This document shows, piece by piece, positions 42,524 to 50,481 of a DNA stretch of 64,000 bases; position 1 is the stretch's first letter, and every line of letters starts with the position of its first letter. Source of the stretch: JAHBXL01 sp038247555 (GTDB taxonomy: Bacteria; Planctomycetota; Phycisphaerae; Phycisphaerales; UBA1924); NCBI GenBank assembly GCA_038247555.1, contig JBBRUT010000001.1, positions 26,418-90,417 of the forward strand, in the 5' to 3' direction. The notes below the pieces were generated by a model that saw only the letters and a list, made by a program, of their open reading frames with translations, did not search any database and was not told the DNA's origin. The position numbers and the translations under genes were made by a program.

Positions 42524-45066
42524 TCCCGCTCTCCCGCCGCGGACAGCGCGAGTGCGCAGTTGATCAGCCCTAGGTGTGAGTATGCCTGTGGGAAGTTCCC
42601 CAGCGCCCGCTGGGTCGTGGGGTCGTTCTCTTCGGCCAGGAGCCCGGTTGGGCCGGCGAGCGCGGCGTAGCGCTCAAACAACTCGCGGGCCTCGGCGATG
42701 CGGCCGATGAGCACCAGCGACTCGATGAGCCACGCGGTGCAGAGTAGAAACGTGCCCTCTTCGCCCGGCAGGCCATCGTCGGCGTGATAGCGGTAGACAC
42801 CGCCGGCGCATTGCAGCGTCTGCTGCACGCGTTCAATGGTCGCGATGAACCGCGGGTCATCGGGCGGAAGAAGACCCGTCAGCCCGACGGCCAGACTGGC
42901 CGCATCCAGCGACGGAACGCCGAAGGCGATCGTGAACGAGTTCAGTTCGGGGTTCCAGCCGTTGCTCAGGATGTCGCTGGCGATCTCCTCGCGAAGGCGG
43001 TCGTAGTGCGCGGTGCGTCGTCCGGTGACGAACTCCTCGACCACGAGGCCCCGGGTGACGGCATGCCAGCACATGACCTTGGAGTGCACGTGGTGCTGCT
43101 TGGGGCCGCGAATCTCCCAGATGCCGTGATCGGGCTCGGCCCAGCGCGCCTCCACCGCGTGAAGCATCGACCGCACTAGCCGCCAGTGATCGGGGGAGAT
43201 GGGTGCGCCCCGCTCAGCCAGCAGGGCGACGAGGTCAACGACGGGCGCGAAGACGTCCAGCTGCACCTGGTTTGCGGCGGCGTTGCCGATCCGGACGGGC
43301 TGGCTGCCCGCATAGCCCATGAGCCCGCTGATCTCACCTTCGGAGCCCAGCATCCCGCCGGTGACGGTGTAGATCGGCCGGAGCCGATCCGGGGACTCGC
43401 ACTTATCTACAACACCCAGAAGCCAGTCCAGCAGCTTGAGCGCGTGGCCGGTGTTCCCGAGTCGAACGAGCGCGGCCGCGGACAGCGCGGCATCTCGCGG
43501 CCAGCAGAACCGGTAGTCCCAGTTGCGGATGCCGCCGATGTGCTCCGGGAGACTGGTGGTCGCCGCCGCGGCAAATGCGCCAGAAGGACCGTGGCACAGA
43601 GCCTTGAGCACCAGGGCCGACCTTCGCACGAGGTGGCCCTTGAGGGGGGGCACGATCAGCGCGCGGGCCCAGCCGGACCAGAACTGCCGCGTCTGCGCGC
43701 GGCGATCGGGCTCAGAGGTGACCTGCGGCCTCAGGTTCCATGTCCCCGAGCGAATCTCCAGCACTCGAGCGGTCCCGGAGAGTTCGATGGTGGCTTCAGC
43801 GGTCTGATGTCCATTGTCGTCGCGGATCGTCCATTCGACACCCGGCGAGAACAAGACGATCGGGTCGGATTGGCCTTCGACCTCAAGGCCATCTGGATGC
43901 ACGAGGATGCGCGTGCCGACGCGGCCAAAGTCCAGACGCGGCGCAAAGGACACGCGGACCGAGCCCCGGCCCTCCAGCACCCGCACCAGATCGCACCGAC
44001 CGGCGCGCTGCCATGCCCGGCCGCCTGAACAATCCATGTAATCGGTGACGGTGAACCCGGGCCATCGCGTCGTGAGCACGAACGAGTCACCATCGTAAAC
44101 CTGTTCGAGCGGCGCTTCGCCGCCGGCGTGGTTCACCGCAAACGCGCCGCCTGCGGAGCCTCCTGTGTCCAGAAGTTCCGCGAACACCGAACCCGAATCA
44201 ATCCGCGGCAAGCAGAGCCAGGTGATTCTGGCGTCGGGTGTGACAAGCGCCACAGTCCGCTGATCCGAGAGCAGGGAGTGATGCTGGATCGGCACGGCGG
44301 GCATCGCGCCCACACGAGCTGCACGCTCGAGCGTGATGGCCTCGAGCATCTCAACCACCTCCGCCGGCGAATCGACCCGGAGCGCGGCCAGCGTGGGACC
44401 GTCGCCTACTTTGATGCCAGCATCCGCCGGGCCGAGCACACCAAAGGCATCCTCATCGGTGACATCATCCCCGACAAACACAATCGATGTGGCATTCAGA
44501 TGATGCGCCATGCGGCGGAGGGCGGTGCCCTTGTCGGCATCAATCACCAGCATTTCGACAACCTTGCTTCCGAGTCTCAACCGTGCCCCGGGCTCGGAGT
44601 GCGCAACGGCCAGAGCCTGTTCGTACGCATCCGCGGCCCCTGCTTTCGATGCTTCACGGAAGTGAAGAGCCGCGCTCACCGGCTTGCGCTCCACCTGCGT
44701 GCCCGGGATGGTTCGGGAGATGCGATCGAGAGCCTCGATGAGCCGCGACCGCAGCTCCAAGGCCGCGAGCGGAAGTTCAACCCCGCTGCCGCCGGACTCT
44801 TCCGCGCCGTGGCTTCCGACCAGCGCGACGGATTCGCCAAGCCCGGTGAGACGCGCGCGGAGATCATCGAGGCCGCGACCGGAGATGATCGCCACATGCG
44901 TATCCCGCAATGACGCCAGTGCCGAGAGTACCGCGATCGCCCCCGCGGCGGGCATTGCCGCGGCGGGATCAGTCACGAGCGGGGAAAGCGTGCCATCGAA
45001 ATCACATGCGACCAGGCAAGTCTGTGAGCGCGTGAACGCAACGATTTGCGGGGGCAGGGGATTCAT
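42520..45066 (-). CDS. Trehalose-6-phosphate phosphatase fused to a GH15 glucoamylase/trehalase-like domain
   Basis: The ATG at 45066 gives 848 residues. Residues 1-245 are a HAD-type trehalose phosphatase (DFDGT at 22-26 and GDDVTDEDAF at 199-208). From about 262 to the end is a GH15 domain (TVALVTPDARITWLCLPRID near 271-290, WDYRFCWPRDAA in the middle, and a late EEGTFLLCTAW). GH15 includes glucoamylases and some trehalases. The fusion may dephosphorylate trehalose-6-phosphate and also hydrolyse a glucoside, possibly trehalose. It overlaps the otsA stop by four bases. Confidence 0.9.
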   Translation of the reverse strand: MNPLPPQIVAFTRSQTCLVACDFDGTLSPLVTDPAAAMPAAGAIAVLSALASLRDTHVAIISGRGLDDLRARLTGLGESVALVGSHGAEESGGSGVELPLAALELRSRLIEALDRISRTIPGTQVERKPVSAALHFREASKAGAADAYEQALAVAHSEPGARLRLGSKVVEMLVIDADKGTALRRMAHHLNATSIVFVGDDVTDEDAFGVLGPADAGIKVGDGPTLAALRVDSPAEVVEMLEAITLERAARVGAMPAVPIQHHSLLSDQRTVALVTPDARITWLCLPRIDSGSVFAELLDTGGSAGGAFAVNHAGGEAPLEQVYDGDSFVLTTRWPGFTVTDYMDCSGGRAWQRAGRCDLVRVLEGRGSVRVSFAPRLDFGRVGTRILVHPDGLEVEGQSDPIVLFSPGVEWTIRDDNGHQTAEATIELSGTARVLEIRSGTWNLRPQVTSEPDRRAQTRQFWSGWARALIVPPLKGHLVRRSALVLKALCHGPSGAFAAAATTSLPEHIGGIRNWDYRFCWPRDAALSAAALVRLGNTGHALKLLDWLLGVVDKCESPDRLRPIYTVTGGMLGSEGEISGLMGYAGSQPVRIGNAAANQVQLDVFAPVVDLVALLAERGAPISPDHWRLVRSMLHAVEARWAEPDHGIWEIRGPKQHHVHSKVMCWHAVTRGLVVEEFVTGRRTAHYDRLREEIASDILSNGWNPELNSFTIAFGVPSLDAASLAVGLTGLLPPDDPRFIATIERVQQTLQCAGGVYRYHADDGLPGEEGTFLLCTAWLIESLVLIGRIAEARELFERYAALAGPTGLLAEENDPTTQRALGNFPQAYSHLGLINCALALSAAGERD

Positions 45067-46445
45067 CCGATCAACGCTCCGATGAAAGAGTCGGCCCAGG
45101 CGCTGATGTCGCTCCGGCGGACCACCGATCGCAGCACCGACATGTTCTTCTGCGCCTGATCGCGAGGCATGCGCAGGGCCTGCAGGATGGTGTCGCCCAT
45201 CCCGGTCATATCCCGCGGGTTCACGAGCATCGCGCGACGCAGCTCGCGCGCTGCGCCGGCAAACTCGCTGAGCACCAGCACACCGGTGTTGTCGGCGCGG
45301 CAGGCGACATACTCCTTGGCGACCAGGTTCATTCCATCTCGGAGGGGAGTTACCAGCATCACATCCGCGGCAACATACCACGCGATCAGGTCTGTCCGGG
45401 AGAGCGATCTGCGGAAGTAGTGCACGGCGACCCGGCCGGGGATGGAGTGCTCGCCGTTGATGCGGCCGACGGTCTGCTCGACCTTGCTGCGGATCTCGGT
45501 GTAATCGGCAACCGGTTCGCGCGAGGGCACGGCAATCTGCACGAACACCGTACTCTCGACGGAGATCCGGCCGCGCCGAAGTAGGTCGGCGTACGAGTTC
45601 AGCCGGTAGTCGATGCCCTTGGTGTAGTCCATTCGATCAACGCTGAGGATGATCTGTCGGTCTGCGCCGACGCGCTCGCGAATCTGCTCGGCCGCACTCC
45701 GCACATCCGGATCTTTGGCGGTGGCATCGAACGCTTCGTAGTCGATCGAGATGGGGAACGCCCCGCACTGCACGATGCGGCCTTCAAACTCCAGAGCGGA
45801 CTCGCCGCCGACAGCGGTCGTAAAGCGGCGCGCGAGCTTGGCGAAGTTGGATGTGGCCTCGGGAGTCTGAAAGCCCACCACATCGGCTCCGAGGAGTCCC
45901 CGAAGAATGTCCGCCCTCCACGGGAGCCATGCAAAGAGTTCGTCGGGCGGGAAGGGGATGTGCAGGAAGAAGCCGATCCGGACGTTGGGCTTCATCTCGC
46001 GCAGCATGCCTGGGACAAGCTGAAGGTGGTAATCGTGGATCCAGACCAAGTCGCCCTTTTTGGCACGGCGTGCGGCGGCTTCGGCGAAGCGACGGTTCAC
46101 CGCGACGTAGGCCTCCCACCAATCCTGACGGAAGGCGGGCGTGCGGATGGCATCGTGGTAGAGCGGCCAGAATGTTCGGTTGCTCATCCCGTGGTAGAAA
46201 TCGTTCTCTTCCTTCTCGCTGAGCGCCACGGGCGCGATCTTCAGGTTTCCGGTTTCAAACGGTTTGGGGCCGCGGCCCGGCGCGCCCGTCCACCCTACCC
46301 ACGTTCCGCCACGATGTTCAAAGACCTGATCGAGCGCGGAGACCAGTCCGCCGGGCGATCGCTCCCACCGGGCGCTGGCGCCATGTCCGACGCGCCGGAC
46401 CGGGAGCCGGTTAGCAACAACAATGAGCTTGCTCCGCTTGGGCAT
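45063..46445 (-). CDS. otsA: Trehalose-6-phosphate synthase
   Basis: OtsA joins UDP-glucose and glucose-6-phosphate to make trehalose-6-phosphate. The 460-residue GT20 protein has the family landmarks: SPGGLVSALDQVF near the start, WIHDYHLQLVPGMLRE, the sugar-binding LHIPFPPDELFAWLPWR, and a late TPLRDGMNLVAKEYVACR. Length is within the family range. It sits upstream of, and overlaps, the OtsB-GH15 gene, so the two enzymes of one pathway are co-translated. Confidence 0.97.
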   Translation of the reverse strand: MPKRSKLIVVANRLPVRRVGHGASARWERSPGGLVSALDQVFEHRGGTWVGWTGAPGRGPKPFETGNLKIAPVALSEKEENDFYHGMSNRTFWPLYHDAIRTPAFRQDWWEAYVAVNRRFAEAAARRAKKGDLVWIHDYHLQLVPGMLREMKPNVRIGFFLHIPFPPDELFAWLPWRADILRGLLGADVVGFQTPEATSNFAKLARRFTTAVGGESALEFEGRIVQCGAFPISIDYEAFDATAKDPDVRSAAEQIRERVGADRQIILSVDRMDYTKGIDYRLNSYADLLRRGRISVESTVFVQIAVPSREPVADYTEIRSKVEQTVGRINGEHSIPGRVAVHYFRRSLSRTDLIAWYVAADVMLVTPLRDGMNLVAKEYVACRADNTGVLVLSEFAGAARELRRAMLVNPRDMTGMGDTILQALRMPRDQAQKNMSVLRSVVRRSDISAWADSFIGALIG

Positions 46446-46588
46446 TCCGGCGGGGTCCCTTCACATCACATGGCGCAGCCTTTACCCGCGGAGGCGATGA
46501 TCGCTCGCCTGGGCAAAGTTGCCAAGGTCCTGGTTGTCCTGACCCGCCGCGCCGGCTCCATCGCCGCGACGTGCCTTGCGAGAATCGA

Positions 46589-47161
46589 CTAGGTTCCGCC
46601 CACGGTCAGCCCGACTGGCTGCGAGCGAACGCGGTGGCTTGGGTCGATCACCAGGCCCATCGGGGCGCGCTTTCCACCCGGTGGGGTCGGCGGGATGCCC
46701 TGCTGATCGATGTGCCGCTGGATGGCCATGATGCCCTCGAGCAACTGCTCGGGGCGCGGCGGGCACCCGGGGATATAGACATCGACCGGGATGAACTGAT
46801 CGCAGCCCTGCACGACGGCGTAAGTATCAAAGACCCCGCCGGTGCTGGCGCACGCGCCCATGGAGAGAACCCATTTGGGTTCGGTCATCTGCTCATAGAT
46901 CCGCTGCAGCACGGGCATGGTCTTGATGGAGATCCGTCCGGCGACGATGAGCAGGTCCGCCTGTCGCGGCGAGAAGCTCATACGCTCCATGCCGAAACGG
47001 GCAAGGTCGTACCGGCTTGAGGCCGCGGCCATGAGTTCGATCCCACAGCATGCCGTGGCGAACGGCATCGGCCAGAGCGAACTGCGGCGAGCCCAGTTGA
47101 TCACACGAGACAGCTGTGTCGTGAGAAATCCGTCGACAGGAATTGCGGCCTCGATGCCCAT
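46589..47161 (-). CDS. nuoB: NuoB-type subunit of complex I, isolated
   Basis: NuoB holds the terminal iron-sulfur cluster N2 of NADH dehydrogenase, next to the quinone site. The 190-residue protein has all four cluster ligands: adjacent Cys38-Cys39 (ATACCGIELM), Cys104 (SMGACASTGG) and Cys133 (IPGCPPRPEQ). The body follows the family from RVINWARRSSLW on. No other nuo gene is in the window; it is read with a lipoprotein gene and a YihY gene. It could be the nuoB of a dispersed complex or a second copy. Confidence 0.92.
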   Translation of the reverse strand: MGIEAAIPVDGFLTTQLSRVINWARRSSLWPMPFATACCGIELMAAASSRYDLARFGMERMSFSPRQADLLIVAGRISIKTMPVLQRIYEQMTEPKWVLSMGACASTGGVFDTYAVVQGCDQFIPVDVYIPGCPPRPEQLLEGIMAIQRHIDQQGIPPTPPGGKRAPMGLVIDPSHRVRSQPVGLTVGGT

Positions 47162-47182
47162 GTGTCATATGCCCTGAAGAAG

Positions 47183-47440
47183 TCAGTTGCGTTGAGGTGT
47201 CGGGGGAATGCGCGAACCCGAAGGGGCGCTTTGCTCCTGCTTCCCGAAGATCCAGTCATCGACCGCGCTGTTCCGCTGATAGGGCTCGGATACCTGGTAT
47301 TGGTCGGCACCAAACCCCGTTGCCCGCGTGACGCGCTGGTAGCAGCCCGTCATGCCGCAGGTGGCAAGGACCGCCGCGATGATCACCCATCGGCTCGCGC
47401 CAGCCCGAAGACCGTGTATTGCGTGCGTTTCGAGGGCCAT
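47183..47440 (-). CDS. Small lipoprotein of unknown function
   Basis: The ATG at 47440 is preceded by GGAG and gives 85 residues. A hydrophobic stretch ends in the lipobox GMTGC with Cys33. The rest is short and polar (GFGADQYQVSEPYQ). A longer upstream frame exists, but the ribosome site and lipobox favour this start. It lies 21 bases before nuoB and 10 bases after the YihY-like gene, in the same operon. Confidence 0.7.
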   Translation of the reverse strand: MALETHAIHGLRAGASRWVIIAAVLATCGMTGCYQRVTRATGFGADQYQVSEPYQRNSAVDDWIFGKQEQSAPSGSRIPPTPQRN

Positions 47441-47450
47441 GGGGAACTCC

Positions 47451-49178
47451 TTACCGTGGTCCTTCAAGGGTAGCAGGGGTGGTCTCTGGACGCGCGGTTG
47501 TAGGCTGTGAAGGCCGGTCGATGAGTCGAGGCGCGGGAGACCGGTCGATCGAGCCCCGGGTGTTAAGGCCGGGCAGCGATGTCGGCCTGCCGACGGCCAG
47601 AGTCGCGAGTGTCTGCTCACCCACCATGTCGATCTGTGCGCGGTGGAGCCCCTCGATCGCGTCATCGGAATCGATCGCCCCGGCGAGTTCGTACCCAAGT
47701 TCCAGTACTTCAGCCACTCGGATCGCCGCGGGCGACCGCGCAAGGGCATATGTTGATTCGGCATCCTCGCCCGGATTCTCCAAGCGATGCAAGATTCCCC
47801 GTTCCGCCAGCTTCCCGACCACCAGACGCACCACGGGCTCGGGGAGCTTTGTGTTCTTGGCAAGCGTCGGTGCATCGAGCGTCTTGCCAGCATCGAACCC
47901 GCGGGCGATCGCTGTCAACACCACCAGAGCCGCGGCAGGATCCACGAGCATCGGCCCCATATCGGAGATGGGCTGGGCGCGTGTCTTGGCCCGGCCGTGC
48001 TGAAGCTGGTACGCAATCTGCAATCCGAAGAGGATGATGAGCCATGTGAAGTACACCCAGAGCAGGAAGAGCGGCAGGAGCGCCAATGCCCCATAAAGCT
48101 TCGCGGTGCCGCTCGACACGCTCAGGTATTGCGTGAACCCCCACTTGCCCGCTTCCCAGAGCAGCGCCGCAGTGAAGGCGCCCGCCAGCGCCGGACGGAG
48201 CTTGACCTTCGTGTTTGGCACCGTGATGTAGGCGATAAAGAAAAACAGGGTGCTGATCGACACCGTGATCGCGTACCCAATCATGATCGTGGGCAGCGTC
48301 GCCGTCCCGAACTTGACACCCCACTCTGCGGCGCGAGCCTGCGCCATGGCGATGTACTGCTGGCTTACCACGAACGTCGCCACCAGCCCCAGCGGTCCGA
48401 GCGTGAGCAGCGTCCAATACTGCATCACCCGCCGCGCCCAGCTCCTTCCCCGCGGCACGCGATAGATCTGGTTGAACGCAAGCTCAATCTCCACCAGCAT
48501 TGCCATCGCTGCATACACCAGCATGGCGGCGGCGGTCCACCCGATCGTCGTAAGCGAGATCTTGTTGACGCGATTGATCAGGTTCGTGATCCATTTGTCA
48601 ACCGCGGGAGGGGGCTCGACCCCCGGGGCCGTGTTCGCGCTGGCGTTCGCCGCGATCTCCTTCAAGATCTCCTCACCTTGATCACCACCCACTGGTTCAT
48701 CGGTCGCCTGGCTCACTTCAGGATCAGGGACAGCCGCCTCCGCAGGGTCGGATCCATCCATCGCTGTCGCATCGACGGATGGTGCTGGAGGGCCAATGAA
48801 CATTTCCTCGCTCGGCACGGCGATCGCCGAAAGCCCGCTGTATGCCAGCGCTTTCTCGACGGCCGTGCGGACATCCTCCTCAGACGCGAAGTACTTCACC
48901 CCCACCATCGCGACGATGATCACCGGCAGCAGCCCGAAGATCGTGCGATACGACAACGCGGCGGCCATCTGTGGGAGGCGGGACTTCTGCGCATCGGCCG
49001 CGGCCGATCGCATCGTGGCCATCGCGGGGTCCGCGGAGCGCTTGGATGCAAAGAAACCGGCGCGTGCCTTCGCGGCCGTCTTGCTCAGGGCTCCCCAACC
49101 GAACATGGCCCCGCTCGACGGCTGCCTTGGGGCATCGCCAGAGGAGCGATCCGGTGTTGGGCGTGGCTTGCCGATCAT
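47451..49178 (-). CDS. YihY/virulence factor BrkB family membrane protein
   Basis: The 575-residue protein has about six transmembrane helices between residues 75 and 395. It carries the YihY-type patterns LPQMAAALSYRTIFGLLPVI and YRVPRGRSWARRVMQYW, plus ALLPLFLLWVYFTWLIILFG. The family is polytopic and of unproven function, though once linked to RNase BN. An N-terminal basic segment and a C-terminal winged-helix-like extension (LVVGKLAERGILHRLE, about 465-480) with a long polar tail make it longer than the enterobacterial member. Its ATG overlaps the stop of the pseudouridine synthase gene. Confidence 0.88.
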   Translation of the reverse strand: MIGKPRPTPDRSSGDAPRQPSSGAMFGWGALSKTAAKARAGFFASKRSADPAMATMRSAAADAQKSRLPQMAAALSYRTIFGLLPVIIVAMVGVKYFASEEDVRTAVEKALAYSGLSAIAVPSEEMFIGPPAPSVDATAMDGSDPAEAAVPDPEVSQATDEPVGGDQGEEILKEIAANASANTAPGVEPPPAVDKWITNLINRVNKISLTTIGWTAAAMLVYAAMAMLVEIELAFNQIYRVPRGRSWARRVMQYWTLLTLGPLGLVATFVVSQQYIAMAQARAAEWGVKFGTATLPTIMIGYAITVSISTLFFFIAYITVPNTKVKLRPALAGAFTAALLWEAGKWGFTQYLSVSSGTAKLYGALALLPLFLLWVYFTWLIILFGLQIAYQLQHGRAKTRAQPISDMGPMLVDPAAALVVLTAIARGFDAGKTLDAPTLAKNTKLPEPVVRLVVGKLAERGILHRLENPGEDAESTYALARSPAAIRVAEVLELGYELAGAIDSDDAIEGLHRAQIDMVGEQTLATLAVGRPTSLPGLNTRGSIDRSPAPRLIDRPSQPTTARPETTPATLEGPR

Positions 49179-50374
49179 CGCGTGCTTCCCCCGCGTTGAT
49201 CGGCCTTCCGGACGGGCATGATGCGTCGGGGGCGCGGAGGGACCGGGGATTGTTCTGGCGCGCCGCCACCGGTCGCTCGGGCACCGGCCTGCCGGCGGCC
49301 TGCCCCTCCACTTGCCCCCCCACTTGTCGCCCCTCCACTTGTCGCCCCTCTTGTCGCCCCTCTTGTCGCCCCGCCCGACCCCGCCCTTGCCCCGCCAACG
49401 GCGCCGCTTGCACCAGCGCCTCCGGCACGCGTCCGTGCTCCTCCAACCGGGGACACGCGTCGCGGTGGCTTCGTCCCCGAACGCCTACGGGCGTCTGTTG
49501 CCTGTTCAGGTCGGGATGCGGATGCCTCGGCAAGGCCCGCGGCAACCATCAGGCTTTCAAGATCCTTCCGGTCCAGGAACTTCCAGCTGCCGCTGGCGAT
49601 CCCGCGAATGGAAACCGGGCCGATCGCCGTGCGGACCAGCCGCTTGACCTTGAGGCCGGCATCAAAGATGAGCGAATCGATGCGTAGCTTGGGTGACTCG
49701 CGGAGCGTGACTTCCAGTTCTGTCTCGGTACCAGTATGCGAGAGCACCTGGATCGGATCCGCCGCTCGCGGGTGGGCAGGGCCAAGCGACGCGGCCAGCT
49801 TCTCGCGCATTCGCGCCAGCACCTCGTTGGGCACCCGGCCGCGGACGAACACGACATAGGTTCGCGACACGCCGTAGCGCGCATGCGTCAGCCGGTTGGC
49901 GAGTTCACCGTCGTTGGTGAGAATGACCAGGCCTGTGTCGTGGAATCCGAGGCGTCCGACCGGGAAGAGGCGGCCAAGGCCCGCATCGGCGACAAGATCC
50001 AGCACTGTCCGGCGCGCACCCCGCGGCGAATCGGTATCCGGATCGGTCTCGCTCGCTCCGTACGGATCGTCCTTGGTGGTGGAGAGGGTTCGGTCGGGCT
50101 TGTTCATCGCGATGTAGATTCGCCGGACGGTCGATCGGCCGCGGCCCCTTGAAGTGCCGCCGCCGCCATCGAGTTCGACTTTGCGACCGTTCGCAAAGAC
50201 GGTGTCGGTGCGTGGATTGATGAATACCGGCAGATCGGTCACGACCTTCCCGTTCACGCGGACCTCGCCGCGGGCGATCATCGCCTCACACTCCCGCCTG
50301 GAGGCCACGCCTGCATCGGCCATGGCGCGCTGGAGCCGGACACCGTTTGGGTTTCGCGAGGTTTTCACGCTCAA
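49175..50374 (-). CDS. RsuA/RluB-family pseudouridine synthase with altered active site and a long repeat tail
   Basis: The 399-residue protein has an N-terminal S4 RNA-binding domain (residues 10-70, VASRRECEAMIARGEVRVNG) and a catalytic domain with MNKPDRTLSTT at 90-100 and LTNDGELANRLTHARYG later. The catalytic motif usually reads GRLD-x-x-T-x-G-L. Here it reads GRLGFHDTGL, with Gly143 where Asp should be. After about residue 270 a Gly/Ala/Arg/Ser-rich tail follows, built in part from tandem 12-15 base repeats. It may bind rRNA without modifying it, or use another Asp. Confidence 0.85.
   Translation of the reverse strand: MSVKTSRNPNGVRLQRAMADAGVASRRECEAMIARGEVRVNGKVVTDLPVFINPRTDTVFANGRKVELDGGGGTSRGRGRSTVRRIYIAMNKPDRTLSTTKDDPYGASETDPDTDSPRGARRTVLDLVADAGLGRLFPVGRLGFHDTGLVILTNDGELANRLTHARYGVSRTYVVFVRGRVPNEVLARMREKLAASLGPAHPRAADPIQVLSHTGTETELEVTLRESPKLRIDSLIFDAGLKVKRLVRTAIGPVSIRGIASGSWKFLDRKDLESLMVAAGLAEASASRPEQATDARRRSGTKPPRRVSPVGGARTRAGGAGASGAVGGARAGSGGATRGATRGATSGGATSGGASGGAGRRQAGARATGGGAPEQSPVPPRPRRIMPVRKADQRGGSTR
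49309..49373 (-). repeat. Tandem repeat in the pseudouridine synthase tail
   Basis: The plus strand shows CACTTGTCGCCCCTC repeated, then TTGTCGCCCCTC and a near copy, giving about four units of 12-15 bases. On the minus strand they read G-A-T-R/S-G units of the protein tail. Copy number is likely to vary between strains because slippage keeps the frame with 12- or 15-base units. Confidence 0.7.
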
Positions 50375-50419
50375 TCGTACGCTTGGGGCCGAGGGAGAGT
50401 TGTCACATCCGGGGCGCAG

Positions 50420-50450
50420 AAAAAGACCCCCGCGGGATGCGGGGGTCTTT
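50420..50450 (-). terminator. Intrinsic terminator of the giant surface-protein gene
   Basis: On the minus strand a perfect 9-base-pair stem GACCCCCGC/GCGGGGGTC (50425-50433 and 50439-50447) with a five-base loop is followed by TTTTT. It lies 32 bases after the stop of the giant gene and 46 bases before the pseudouridine synthase ATG. It should insulate the two transcripts. Confidence 0.92.
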
Positions 50451-50481
50451 GCGAACGATCAGATCGAACACTGCCCGGGGC

